Positions 17,231-27,031 of a stretch of DNA of 64,000 nt are shown in pieces. A program made the position numbers and the translations under genes. Every line of letters begins with the position of its first letter. The stretch's first letter is position 1. Location: assembly GCF_018332695.1 (NCBI RefSeq), contig NZ_BOQN01000016.1, forward strand, positions 35,286 to 99,285, written 5' to 3'. Below the pieces are notes generated by a model. The model was not told the origin of the DNA. It worked only from the letters and a program-made list of their open reading frames with translations, and made no database searches. The stretch comes from Paractinoplanes toevensis (GTDB lineage Bacteria; Actinomycetota; Actinomycetes; Mycobacteriales; Micromonosporaceae).

Positions 17231-18268
17231 TCACGCGGGGAAGACCCGCCTGACGACCGCTCCCAGCCCTACCAGCAGGAGCGCGGCCTCGAGGCCGGCC
17301 GAGACGCGGGCCAGCGACACGGTTTCGGCGGACAGGTACGAGGTGACTTTGAGGTCGAAGACGGCGGCCGAGTCCGGGACGGGGGCGGCCCACGTCCAGA
17401 CGGGGAAGCGATCCCCGGTTAGGAACGGTACGGAAAGGTCAACGTTCCACATGCTTGACGTCGGGATATCGAGTTCGCCGCTCACGTCGTCCATGGCGCG
17501 GAGGATCTCCTTGACGCCGCTTCTGGTCAGCGGCGGACCCTCCGGGGTTTCGAGGAAACGGGTGACCGCCGCCCGCAGACGTTCGCTGCCTCCCGCTCGC
17601 TCGGCGAACGAGCGCATGTCATCCAACAACCTCGTACGGTCGCCGGTGGCGACGAACTGCCGCAAGCTGTCGTCCATCCGGGGCTCCGGCCGCGCGGGGC
17701 CGGTAACGAGCACCGCCAACGGGGGCACGGCGCACGGCGTACGCGTCGAAACGCACACCACGACAGGGGCTTCCGCGGTTCGCATCGGTATACCGGCAGC
17801 CGCACCGATCAGGCCGACGGCGAGCACAAACCCGGACCAGACAGCGGCCTTCGCCGGACGCGGTAACTGGCGCGGTACGGATGCCATACCCACGGCGCCC
17901 TGGATCGCGCCGATGACCGAGACCGGCAACAGTACGGCAGCACACACCGCCGGCACGGTCGCCTCCGCCCCCGCGGCGGGGCCGAAGGCGACCGGCCAGC
18001 CGTAACCACCGTTACGGTGGTCGAGCACAGCCGCCGCTGTCATGAGGAACGCCAGGCCGCCGAGCCCGACCAGTTGCGGCTCACCAAAGCCCGGAAGCGG
18101 GTTCAAGACCCCGCTACCCCCGGAAACGACGTGGCCGAGCAACGCGACGAGGGCCAGCGTGCCGACGTACGGGACGGCCTCCCAGCCCTGCAGAAGCTGT
18201 GCGACCTGGACCAGCGCGGCCACCAGGAACAGCCACAGCCATCTAGAGACTCGCGCTCCCACGCTCAT
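17231..18268 (-). CDS. Hypothetical multi-pass membrane protein
   Basis: A 345-residue protein with about five or six hydrophobic segments in the first 170 residues, a soluble domain (about 190-310) and a final helix near the C-terminus (ALLLVGLGAVVRRV). The soluble part begins with a pair of Cys (VVVCVSTRTPC) and has a predicted helical core (RTRLLDDMRSFAERAGGSER). The topology suggests a membrane-tethered extracytoplasmic domain. No known family was recognised. A lipoprotein gene follows on the same strand about 220 bp away. Confidence 0.7.
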   Translation of the reverse strand: MSVGARVSRWLWLFLVAALVQVAQLLQGWEAVPYVGTLALVALLGHVVSGGSGVLNPLPGFGEPQLVGLGGLAFLMTAAAVLDHRNGGYGWPVAFGPAAGAEATVPAVCAAVLLPVSVIGAIQGAVGMASVPRQLPRPAKAAVWSGFVLAVGLIGAAAGIPMRTAEAPVVVCVSTRTPCAVPPLAVLVTGPARPEPRMDDSLRQFVATGDRTRLLDDMRSFAERAGGSERLRAAVTRFLETPEGPPLTRSGVKEILRAMDDVSGELDIPTSSMWNVDLSVPFLTGDRFPVWTWAAPVPDSAAVFDLKVTSYLSAETVSLARVSAGLEAALLLVGLGAVVRRVFPA

Positions 18269-18616
18269 CCCGGACTTACGTCCACCGCTCGATCACGGCG
18301 TAGTCACCGTCATCGCACCATTATCAGCCGATCAGCCCACCCGATGGCCGGTTATCGCACGGTGCCGATATCAGCGGGTACAACCCGGTGTCGAACTGAT
18401 GCAGCGAGCTGACTCTTAGCACGTGCTACGCCGTCGCGCCCGTGATTCAGAACCAGGTCCAGGGCCGAACCAGCAGACGCTTCACGCGCCACAACCAGCG
18501 TGCCCGTCGCGGATGCAAGTAGTACTTGAGGCCCTCGATGGCGTCTTAACAACCTGAACCAGCACGGCGCATGAGTTCGATCCGGTAGCGCGCCGACTTC
18601 AGCCGTCACAGGCACA
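18269..18616. other. Intergenic stretch without a recognisable gene
   Basis: Base composition is lower in GC than nearby genes. A minus-strand frame at 18352-18615 (87 codons) has no family resemblance and no clear ribosome-binding site. I see no hairpin or repeat of note. Confidence 0.4.
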
Positions 18617-19321
18617 TCATGGAAATTCTGTCATTGGTGTATCTCGATGGAAGGACAACAAATCCCTCACTTCGGCCAGTTCGTCAAACAATGCCGGGTT
18701 AGTGACGCGATCGCGAATGACGGAGGATGCATCGTTTCGTAGCCATTGGTCGACTTCGGCCGTAAACCGAGCGGACCCCGAACTGCCGAGCATCCAGTCC
18801 TCGATGAAGTCCGCCATATGCCGAACGGCGGCGGCTCCCGCGTTATTTGACCACGCGTCGAGGTAGAGCTTCGCAGGCATCCCGCAGCCATCGATCACCT
18901 CCAGGACGTCCTGCGGGCGGCATGGACTGTCCCGATGCGAGACGGTCGCTGACCACCATGCCGACAGGAAGCGGCTCAGGGCGCCTCGCTCTTCCTCCGT
19001 TCCATCGGTCCAGCACCGCGCCAAGGGACCCGGCAGGAATGAGCTGTAGCTCCAATCCTCCATGGCGCCACTCGCCACCAGCTCCAGCAGTCGAGGAAGG
19101 AAGTGTCTGAAGTAGGCCACGTCACCCCAGGTAGTGACAGCATTGAACAAGAATGGCCCGAGCTGCTCCGGCGTCAGCTGCCGCAACGGAGTAACTCGCA
19201 AGGCGTCGACCTGCTCCGCGTCGACGCAGTGATCGCAGTAGTCGACATGTTCGCTCAACCGAGCGTCCTGGAACGCCTGGAAAAGTCCGGCAACGGCCGC
19301 GTCCAGATCATCGCGCACCAC
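18617..19321 (-). CDS. Conserved hypothetical protein
   Basis: A 234-residue cytoplasmic, acidic protein rich in Trp and Phe. The start is one of two adjacent GTG codons at 19321/19318. An N-terminal C-x2-C pair (DYCDHC) lies near residue 30, followed by LRQLTPEQLGPFLFNAVTTW and a helical body. It resembles hypothetical proteins seen in streptomycetes that I cannot name. Isolated gene, no operon partners. Confidence 0.7.
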   Translation of the reverse strand: MVRDDLDAAVAGLFQAFQDARLSEHVDYCDHCVDAEQVDALRVTPLRQLTPEQLGPFLFNAVTTWGDVAYFRHFLPRLLELVASGAMEDWSYSSFLPGPLARCWTDGTEEERGALSRFLSAWWSATVSHRDSPCRPQDVLEVIDGCGMPAKLYLDAWSNNAGAAAVRHMADFIEDWMLGSSGSARFTAEVDQWLRNDASSVIRDRVTNPALFDELAEVRDLLSFHRDTPMTEFP

Positions 19322-19836
19322 TTCAGGCTAGCCGGGCCGCCCGACCTGCCGGTCGACCAATCCAACGGCTTTGCGCCCTCACCCATCCACCCAATGCCGG
19401 CCAAACGCGACATCCTCACACTTGGCGAGGACTGCGGCCTTGCGACCGACTCACCGTCAACTGCCGGTTAACGGGCTGTTCCCGTGACCACCCACCCGGC
19501 CCCGCACGGACGGGCACGGCGCCCACCCGGGTCTACGTCTACCTGAAGGACGGCGGCGACTCAATGGTGAACAAATGTACGGTCGCGCCGGCTTCGCTCT
19601 CCTACGCCAACGAATCCTGCTCGCATAGCCCGGTCAACACGACACCGTTTCTGCGCCAGAGCCGTTTTCTTGATAGTCCCGGTAAAAGCCGCTGAGCAGC
19701 AGTCGGCGCGCCGTCCGAGACCAGAGCGAGGGGCACGTGGCGCCGGTGTTCAAGGGCCTGGGCTGGCGAGATACGAGGCAGGCAAGCTGGACTCGCCACC
19801 GGGCAGTAGTCGGCACCCCAGGATTCGCTTGGCGAA
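19322..19836. other. Intergenic stretch, possible gene debris
   Basis: No full gene is visible. A plus-strand run near 19520-19580 reads RVYVYLKDGGDSMVNKC in one frame and looks like protein sequence, but has no start and is soon interrupted. Codon bias is weak throughout. Confidence 0.35.
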
Positions 19837-20163
19837 TCAGGACGTGCCAGGTGTTGGCGGGCGCAGCAGGTCGAGCATGCCGACGATCTCGAGTACCCGA
19901 CGCACGGGTGGAGCGACGTTGATGAGCTGGAACGCCACACCGCGAGCATGCGCGGCGGCGTGGGCGCGTTCTAGTGCGTCAAGCCCGGAATGATCGCAGA
20001 ACGCCACGTCGTGGAAATCGACGACGACCGCGGTGACCCCGTCGCGGGTTACCGCCTCGTACATGGCGGCGTCCAGCGGCTCGACAGTGGCGATGTCGAT
20101 CTCGCCCACAACCGTCACGCTGATCAATCGGTCATGGAGAACTGGGGCGCTGATAGTCAGCAT
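19837..20163 (-). CDS. STAS-domain anti-sigma factor antagonist-like protein
   Basis: A 108-residue single STAS domain: SVTVVGEIDIATVEPLDAAM, VVVDFHDVAFCDHSGLDAL with the phosphorylatable Ser in DHSGLD, then an LINVAPPVRRVLEIVGM helix. Such proteins bind anti-sigma kinases and are inactivated by serine phosphorylation. No kinase or sigma gene is adjacent; the nearest sigma gene of the matching class is at 9.2 kb. A chemoreceptor gene lies 226 bp upstream on the same strand. The start at ATG 20163 fits the domain boundary. Confidence 0.88.
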   Translation of the reverse strand: MLTISAPVLHDRLISVTVVGEIDIATVEPLDAAMYEAVTRDGVTAVVVDFHDVAFCDHSGLDALERAHAAAHARGVAFQLINVAPPVRRVLEIVGMLDLLRPPTPGTS

Positions 20164-20389
20164 TCATCTCCCCATCGACGTGGTGGGCGGCATGCCGAAT
20201 AGGTGTTGAGGATATGGAATGCATCGCCTCGGTGGGCGAAAAGGTATCGCCTCGACCCGACCGAGGGACGCCAGCCACGGTGCCGTAACAGGTCAGAAAT
20301 GTGCCTGCCCTCCGCGATCCGCTTTCCCGGTGCTGGCAGCCGGGCCGTCCAGGCGATAGCGGCCCGGAACAAGACCAGGAAACTCTCGA

Positions 20390-22026
20390 TCAGATGCGGA
20401 AGGTGGCGACCAGGCCGCTGAGTTCGGTGGACATGCGAGCGAGTTCGGTGGTGGCCTGCTGGGTTTCGGTGACGCCCTGGCTGGTCATCCGGGCGGCCTC
20501 GGCCACCCCGGTGATGTTCTGGGCGATCTCCCCCGCCCCGCCGGCCGCTTCGCTGACGCTGCGGTTCATCTCCGCGGTGGTAGCCGTCTGTTCCTCCACA
20601 GCCGAGGCGATCGTGGTCTGGAACTCGCTGATCCGCTCGATCACCACCGAGATCTCATCGATCGCGGCCACCGCGCCGCTGGTATCTTGCTGGATCGCCT
20701 GGACCCGGCGGGAGATGTCTTCGGTGGCCCGGGCGGTCTCCTGCGCCAAATCCTTGACCTCGGACGCCACTACCGCGAAGCCTTTACCCATCTCCCCGGC
20801 ACGAGCCGCTTCGATGGTGGCGTTGAGCGCGAGAAGGTTCGTCTGCTCGGCGATCGCGGTGATCACCTTGATGACGTTGCCGATCTCCGCGGACGAATCA
20901 CCGAGTTTGTTCATCGTGGCCGACGTGTTCGCGGTGATCGTGACCGCCTCCGAGGCGACCCGGGCAGCTTCCGCGGCGTTCTGGGAGATCTCCCGGATCG
21001 AGGCACCCATCTGCTCACTGCCCGAGGACACTGTCTCGACGCTACGGGAAACTTCTTCCGCGGCAGCCGAGACCGCGAGGGCCTGCGCCGAGGTTTGCTC
21101 CGCCGACGCGGCGATGTTCGCCGCGGTGCTACTCATCTGCTCGGACGCCCCGGCCAGCGAGGTAGCTGACCCCTCGATCGTGGTGATCGTCTGCCGCAGC
21201 CGGCTCAGCGCGCCGTCGAGGGCACGGCCCATCTGGCCGGGCTCGTCGCGGGTGTCCAGGCCGGTGTGGCGGGTCAGGTCCCCGTCGGCGAGCCCGTCAC
21301 ACACGTAGGTGACCTTGTTCAGCGACTGCACGATCTTGCGGGCGACGATGACACCGATCGCCAGTGCGAGAACGAGCCGACGGTCAGGGTGATGATCGAG
21401 GTGGTCAGGCTGGATTCATACCCGGACTTCGCGGCGTCGGCCTTTTTCACCGCGTCCGCGGTTTCGACGCCGTCCACCGTGGCGAGGGTGTCGAAGAGGC
21501 TTGTCACGAGCGGCAGGGCTTCGGTGTCGCGGATCCTGGCCCACTCGACCAGCGCGTTGCGGGCGCCGGCCGGCAGGAGTTTGGTGGTCGAGATGTCGGC
21601 GTAGGCGTCCCAGTCGGTCTGCAGCTTGTCGGTCAGGGCGGCGTCCGACGCCGGCTGGCTGGCCCGGTAAGCAGCCATCGCCGTGGTGAAATTCTGCAGG
21701 TCGGCGGTGAAGGACTCGGCATACTTCTCGGTGGAGGCCGCATCCACCGACAACGCCTGATTCGCGGCATCCACCCGGGCCTGCAACACGACCGCCTTCA
21801 GCTGCCCCACGGCTTTGATGCTGGGGACGGTGCTGTTCGAGATCAGCTGAGCCGAGTTGCTGGCATCGCGCAACGCCAACAGGCCGACGATCCCGACGAT
21901 CAACGCGACCAGCGCGGCGGTGCCGACCGCAGCGACAACCTTCACGCTGACACTCAGATCAGCAAAAGATCGCCGCCGTGAACCTGCCTCGGTCTCGGCC
22001 TGTGCAGAAAGAGTCATCGCTGCCAT
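20390..22026 (-). pseudogene. Methyl-accepting chemotaxis protein, interrupted by one frameshift
   Basis: Two frames make one receptor of about 545 residues. The first starts at ATG 22026 (ribosome-binding AAGAGGGA upstream) and encodes TM1, a four-helix extracytoplasmic sensor and the start of TM2. The second resumes with [20 protein letters not shown] and covers HAMP and the signalling domain, including the hairpin tip [19 protein letters not shown]. The frame changes within 21374-21378, where GAGCC would need one more G. Methylation helices and the tip are intact. A missed base in a GC run is as likely as a true mutation. Confidence 0.85.
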
Positions 22027-22164
22027 AACAGTCCCTCTTTTCGACTCAAGCCAGAGTTTCTGCCCCCGCCGGGCGTCCTCTTACCGCACCTCACTATCCG
22101 AGCATCTGGCAGCTGATGTGTCCCGTTTCGATCGATTCCACCGCACCCGTCCGGGGAAACGCTC

Positions 22165-22425
22165 ATGACCGTCAGAGGACGCGCCTACCGTGAAGGCGTG
22201 GTGGTCACCAAACAGGAGCATGCCCTGATATTCCTGCAGGCCAGAACGTCAGCGGCGTTCGCCGACCTGCAGGTGGTCCTCTTGCGGGACCTCGCCGCGC
22301 GACTTAAAGCGCACGGAGCGTCTGCCGGTTGCGCCGTGCGGGTGGATGCCGCAGCTGACCAACTCGAGGCAGCCACCCGCGAAACCTGGCGCGCCTTGCA
22401 ATCCGGGCCACCGCCCCGATGCTGA
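22165..22425 (+). CDS. Small hypothetical protein
   Basis: An 86-residue frame from ATG 22165 with a GGGG tract 8-11 bp upstream. It is helical and Ala-rich (ALIFLQARTSAAFADLQVVL, then RVDAAADQLEAATRETW). In-frame GTG codons at 22198 and 22201 are alternative starts. It diverges from the chemoreceptor gene. No family was recognised. Confidence 0.4.
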   Translation: MTVRGRAYREGVVVTKQEHALIFLQARTSAAFADLQVVLLRDLAARLKAHGASAGCAVRVDAAADQLEAATRETWRALQSGPPPRC

Positions 22426-22945
22426 CTCGCTTGTCGACCGACAACAGTTGCGTCTCGGAATACTCCATTTAGAAGAATCGCCTCCGGCTGCCTGTACCCA
22501 GGCCCTGCTCACTACCCCTCAGCCGACCGCCGGGCGCCTGCAGCGGACAGACCGAGCCGTCGTTGCGCGCAGGTGGCACGGACGGGGCCGGCGTTCAGCC
22601 TCAGTGTCCTACGGCACGCGCTGGTCTTGTCGGTGAGACCGAGAGCCACCTGTCGCTGACCACCGGCGGCAGCCCGCGCCGACCCGGCATGGTGCTACTG
22701 AGGTTCAGGTCACCCGCGTCCTAGCAGCTCACCTGGCTGCCGTCGATGTCCAGTGGCGCTCGAACTCAGCGATATTGACCTTGTTGCGTGGCGCTCGAAC
22801 CGACCGATGTTCGGCGCTCGTAGTCGCCGCGAATCACCCGCAGTGTGCACGATCTGCCGGTGTCGCGGCTCAGCAGGTGAGCCGTGACGCCGATAGGACA
22901 CTGGTGGACCTTGGGCCACCTCGCATCGTTGTAGGGGTAGAGCTG
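22426..22945. other. Intergenic stretch without a recognisable gene
   Basis: No coding sequence was accepted. On the minus strand the segment TTCGAGCGCCAC occurs twice about 38 bp apart (22753-22803), a short direct repeat. The lower GC content and missing codon bias suggest debris or a long regulatory region ahead of the GGDEF-EAL gene. Confidence 0.35.
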
Positions 22946-25222
22946 ATGGGCGTGGAGCCGGGGACGGCCGGGCCAGTGGTGCCCGCTGGGTCACCACATC
23001 GTGTGTGGCCGATGGTGACGGTGGTCGTGCTGGTCGCCGCGGGGCAGACGACCTCCGTGCTCGCCCCGCACACGCGACCGTTGATTCTGGCCGCCTCCGT
23101 ACTGCTGCTGGATGTGCTGGGCTTCATCTACAGCCGGAAGGCAGCCCGCCTGGCGGTCGCCAAGGCGACGCCGTGGCGGCTGGTCGCCTTCGGACGGGCC
23201 GCCTCCGGGATCGCCAATGTGGGGTTGACCGCCGCCGCGCTCAGCGGCGTGACGGGGTGGTGGTGGATCGGAACGCTGGCTCAGTTGTCGATGTACGTGC
23301 TGCTCGCGTCCGGTGTTCTGCTCGCCGCGACGCAATACCTGCGTGACCCCATCCGGCGCGCCGTACTCGCGGAGGCCGTTACCGTCCTGGCCGCCGGGTT
23401 CATGCTCATCTGGTACTTCGTGCTGGAACCGATCGTCAACAACCAGCGTCCGTCCTACGTGTGGACCTCCACGATCGGCATCCCGCTGGGCGATCTGTTA
23501 CTCATCGCGGCGGTCGCCACCGTGCTGCTGCGCAACGCCGAGATCCGTTTCGGCGTTCCCGCCATCGTGTTGACCGCCGGACTGGTCTGTTACCTGGTCT
23601 CCGACATGACCTGGGCGACTGCCGGCGTCAACGGCGAACAGGCAGCGACCTCGCTGTTCGCCACCGTGAGCGTCGTGACGGCCTGCCTGGTGCTGACCCT
23701 CGCCCCGATGCTGGTGGTCCACCGCCCGAGCCGGCCGAGTAGACCACGACGCAGTACTCCGCCGGCGTGGGCAGAGCATCTGTCGACCACGGCGATGGCG
23801 GTCGCCTGCACGCTGATGATGACGGTCGCGGTGATCGAGCATCAGATGAGGCCGTGGGGTGGCCTCGTCGGCGGCCTCATCGTGATGACCGGCGCCGTCG
23901 CCGCCCGGCAGATGATGTCGCTGCGCGAGAGCCGCAACCTGCTCGTCCACGATCCCCTGACCGGGCTGGCCAGCCGGACCGGCCTCGAATGGGCGGTCGA
24001 CCGCGCCCTCAAACGCGCTAGGCCCGTTGCCTTACTGCTCATCGACGTCGACGGGTTCAAACTGATCAACGACGCCTACGGCCACGGCGCCGGCGACATC
24101 GTCCTGACCGAGTTCGCCCATCACCTGCGCTCAGCCGTTCGTGCCGGCCACACACCAGCGCGCCTCGGCGGCGACGAGTTCGCCGTTGTGCTCACCGACA
24201 GCACCGTCGAGAACGCCACCACCGCCGCCCGGCGGATCGTGTCCGCCGCGGCCGCAAACCCCGTACGGCTCGACAACGACCTCGTGCCCATCCGCATCAG
24301 CATCGGCATCGCGGTCGCCCAGCCCGGCGACACCGCCGACACACTGATGCGCCGCGCCGATGTGGCCGTGTATCACAGCAAACGCGCCGGCACCCACGCC
24401 TACACCGTGTACGACCCCACCATGGTCGATCGCCGTGGTGAAGACGCCGCCCTGTCCGGCAGCCTCGACGGCGCCCTGGACCGTGGTGAACTGCACGTGC
24501 TGTATCAGCCCCTCGTCGACCTCAGCGACGAGTATCCCACCGCCGCGGAAGCCCTGATCCGCTGGCAGCATCCAACCAAGGGGCTCTTGTCACCCACGCA
24601 GTTCATCCCCATCGCCGAACGCTCCGGGGCCATCACCCGCATCGGGCTATGGGTCCTGGAACAAGCCCTCCAGCAACTGCAGATCTTCCAAAGCCATGCA
24701 CCTGCCAGCCGGCCGATGCACGTCAGCGTCAACCTCTCACCGCGACAACTGCAGGAACCCACGATCGTCCACGACGTCCTGGCCATCCTCGAACGCACCG
24801 GCACCGACCCGCGACACCTGGTCCTGGAGGTCACCGAGTCAGCTCTGGTCGACGAAACCAGCGGCATCGCCGCCCTACGAGCCCTGCGCGAACACGGCAT
24901 CCGCATCGCGATCGACGACTTCGGCACCGGCTATTCATCCCTGCAATACCTCACCCGCCTACCGGTCGACATCCTGAAGATCGACCGCAGCTTCGTCGCC
25001 GAACTCAACGGCACCCCCGAAGGCGCCTCGGTCACCGAAGCCATCATCCGGCTCGCCCAAGTCCTGCACCTGAGCACCGTCGCCGAAGGCATCGAAACAC
25101 CACAACAAGCAACCGAACTCAAACAACTCGGCTGCGACACCGGCCAAGGCTACCTATTCGCCAAACCACTAGCCGCAACCGAGCTGACCAAAATGCTCAC
25201 CAAGGCGCACACCCGACCATGA
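22946..25222 (+). CDS. Membrane-bound GGDEF-EAL cyclic-di-GMP enzyme
   Basis: A 758-residue protein with about eight N-terminal hydrophobic segments (to residue 330). The GGDEF domain has an intact ARLGGDEFAVVL active site, and the EAL domain shows EALIRW, DDFGTGYSS, KIDRSFV, AEGIET and QGYLFAKP, so both cyclase and phosphodiesterase sites look complete. It can make or break c-di-GMP; which dominates cannot be told. No RxxD inhibitory site was evident at the usual place. ATG 22946 follows AGGGGTAG; the longer frame to 22775 lacks structure. It may couple a membrane signal to differentiation or motility. Confidence 0.93.
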   Translation: MGVEPGTAGPVVPAGSPHRVWPMVTVVVLVAAGQTTSVLAPHTRPLILAASVLLLDVLGFIYSRKAARLAVAKATPWRLVAFGRAASGIANVGLTAAALSGVTGWWWIGTLAQLSMYVLLASGVLLAATQYLRDPIRRAVLAEAVTVLAAGFMLIWYFVLEPIVNNQRPSYVWTSTIGIPLGDLLLIAAVATVLLRNAEIRFGVPAIVLTAGLVCYLVSDMTWATAGVNGEQAATSLFATVSVVTACLVLTLAPMLVVHRPSRPSRPRRSTPPAWAEHLSTTAMAVACTLMMTVAVIEHQMRPWGGLVGGLIVMTGAVAARQMMSLRESRNLLVHDPLTGLASRTGLEWAVDRALKRARPVALLLIDVDGFKLINDAYGHGAGDIVLTEFAHHLRSAVRAGHTPARLGGDEFAVVLTDSTVENATTAARRIVSAAAANPVRLDNDLVPIRISIGIAVAQPGDTADTLMRRADVAVYHSKRAGTHAYTVYDPTMVDRRGEDAALSGSLDGALDRGELHVLYQPLVDLSDEYPTAAEALIRWQHPTKGLLSPTQFIPIAERSGAITRIGLWVLEQALQQLQIFQSHAPASRPMHVSVNLSPRQLQEPTIVHDVLAILERTGTDPRHLVLEVTESALVDETSGIAALRALREHGIRIAIDDFGTGYSSLQYLTRLPVDILKIDRSFVAELNGTPEGASVTEAIIRLAQVLHLSTVAEGIETPQQATELKQLGCDTGQGYLFAKPLAATELTKMLTKAHTRP

Positions 25223-25245
25223 CGACGCGTCGGAGGGGACTGTCA

Positions 25246-25665
25246 TTAGATCCTCTGCCAACGAGCGAGGAGAGAACGGCTCGATCGGGTGGCTTCGACG
25301 TCGGCGAGGTCCAGGCCGGCATTCCAGTCCAGTGGCGCGCAGACCTTGACGTGACCGCCGCTGTTGCGCTGGGCGCTCAGTGATCGGTTCACGCCGTAGA
25401 CGGACACCGAACCGTCGCCGATCGGTCGGCCAAGTTCAGGGTAGCTGTCGTCGACGTCGTCGAGGGAGGTCTCGACCGTGGTGACGCCGGTGTAGTGCGG
25501 TGTCACCGGCGAGACTGCTGGCCGGACCCGGGACCAGGCGCCGTCCGCGCCTACCACCAGATCGAACGTCTTCTGTCGCCCGTCCGCAAAAAGAACCAGT
25601 GGGCCATCGCCGGCCCTCGGCACCGCCTGCGTCACTTCCCTCCCCCACTGGACATCGAGTGGGCC
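25246..25665 (-). pseudogene. Internal fragment of an FAD-dependent monooxygenase
   Basis: The minus-strand frame contains the NAD(P)H/FAD GD motif FDLVVGADGAWSRVRP and the following ETSLDDVDDSYPELGRPIGD and VKVCAPLDWNAGLDLADVEA, as in TetX/PHBH-like monooxygenases. The N-terminal GxGxxG Rossmann motif and the C-terminal FAD contact GDAAH are absent. An expected continuation is lost near 25290, and the frame ends at TAA 25248-25246, just after the GGDEF-EAL gene. The AraC gene to the right diverges, as expected for a former regulator-enzyme pair. Confidence 0.65.
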
Positions 25666-25910
25666 GGACAGCGCCGCCCCGCCGCCGTCCACCGCGACCG
25701 ACAGCGCTGACGCGAATCCCGAACAGCCGATGCACAACTCACGCGTCCCGAAATCTCGGCACTACTCCCGTAGGCGATCTCAGCAGTGAAGGGCCGCTCA
25801 TCCCGCAACGGCACGACGGCGACATCGTTCGGGGGACACCGGTAGCTTTCGTCGGCCTGTGCCAGATCCGGCGATAGTCCGGAGCCCGGTTCCTGTTTCA
25901 TAATCGCGCT

Positions 25911-26909
25911 ATGTCTGTGGACGGGGAAAGGCACGGCGAGTTGTCCACTGCACCGGTGCGCTACCACGCGTCCAGCGTCGACGAGACGAACGCGATGTTC
26001 GACTGGTCCTACTGCCCGCTGACCGTCCAGCCCCGCGGCGCGGCCGACGCCTTCTCGTTCGATCTGACCGTCGTCCAGCTCGGCCCGCTGACGATCGGGG
26101 ACCTGGCCTACGGCGTCGACGTGTCGACCGGGCTGGGATACCTGGACGCCTACCAGCTCAACCTGCCCCTCGCCGGGCACGTCCAAGCCCGCCAACACGG
26201 CACGCAGACCGCTGCCGGCCCCGGCTGGGCGACGCTGTTCCGACCCACCGGCGCCGTCGACCAACCCCTGATCAGCGGCGGCTGCCATCAGATCGCCACG
26301 AAGATCGACGCATCGGCACTCGAGGTCACGCTGGCCGAACTCCTCGGACACCCCATCCAAGGACCGCTGCGTATCCCGCTCGGCAACGACTTCACGACCG
26401 GCCCGGGCCGCAGCCTCATGCGCATGCTGCGCTTCCTGCACGCCGAACTGGACAACCGCAACGGACTCATCCACCAGCCACTGATCGCCAGCCGGTTATG
26501 GAGCTGCGTACTGACCGGTGTACTGCTGGCCACCGACCACCAGTACCGCGCTGAGTTGGCCGGCTCGGTGACGGCGAGCCGGCCACGCCACGTCAAGCTC
26601 GCCATCGACGCCATGGAAGCCGACCCCGGACGAGCCATCACCGTCCACGACCTCGCGCGAACAGCAGGCGTGAGCGTGCGCTCGCTACAAGAGGGCTTCC
26701 AGCAGCATATCGGCATGTCTCCCATGACCTACCTACGGCGACTACGGCTCACGAAAGCTCACGAAGACCTGCGCAGCCCGGACAGCGGCGGCCGGACCGT
26801 CACCGAAATCGCCAACCAGTGGGGATTCCTGCACCTGGGCCGCTTCGCCGCCGCCTACCGCACCCAATACGGCAAACCACCCAGCCAAACCCTACGCACA
26901 GACGACTGA
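25911..26909 (+). CDS. AraC-family transcriptional regulator
   Basis: A 332-residue activator-type protein. The N-terminal domain resembles AraC-binding-like cupins (YQLNLPLAGHVQARQHG). The C-terminus has two helix-turn-helix motifs: ITVHDLARTAGVSVRSLQEG and TVTEIANQWGFLHLGRFAAA, ending in YRTQYGKPPSQTLR. The start at ATG 25911 fits. It is divergent from the monooxygenase fragment, which may have been its target. An intact regulator without an intact neighbour suggests recent decay or a role elsewhere. Confidence 0.9.
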   Translation: MSVDGERHGELSTAPVRYHASSVDETNAMFDWSYCPLTVQPRGAADAFSFDLTVVQLGPLTIGDLAYGVDVSTGLGYLDAYQLNLPLAGHVQARQHGTQTAAGPGWATLFRPTGAVDQPLISGGCHQIATKIDASALEVTLAELLGHPIQGPLRIPLGNDFTTGPGRSLMRMLRFLHAELDNRNGLIHQPLIASRLWSCVLTGVLLATDHQYRAELAGSVTASRPRHVKLAIDAMEADPGRAITVHDLARTAGVSVRSLQEGFQQHIGMSPMTYLRRLRLTKAHEDLRSPDSGGRTVTEIANQWGFLHLGRFAAAYRTQYGKPPSQTLRTDD

Positions 26910-27031
26910 CCAGATATCTGCTTCTGAGCCGCCTCCGCTCAGCACCACCGGAGAAACGCGCCGACCTGTTTCTGGTCGGTGTCTGCGGGCGTTTGGTCCC
27001 CTCCGCGGAAGAGCCGGCCGACACTGGTCTC

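Noticed and set aside
19499..19690. A plus-strand protein-like stretch with YVYLKDGG
   Set aside because: No start, quickly interrupted, no family; listed only as possible debris.
20157..20372. A 71-codon minus-strand frame from TTG between the chemoreceptor and STAS genes
   Set aside because: Weak start, no recognisable family, and it overlaps the STAS start; kept only as a remote possibility.
22750..22810. Possible transposase C-terminus on the minus strand (FERHW-like sequence)
   Set aside because: Only about 20 residues look suggestive, a short direct repeat explains the pattern, and no catalytic motif or terminal inverted repeats were found.
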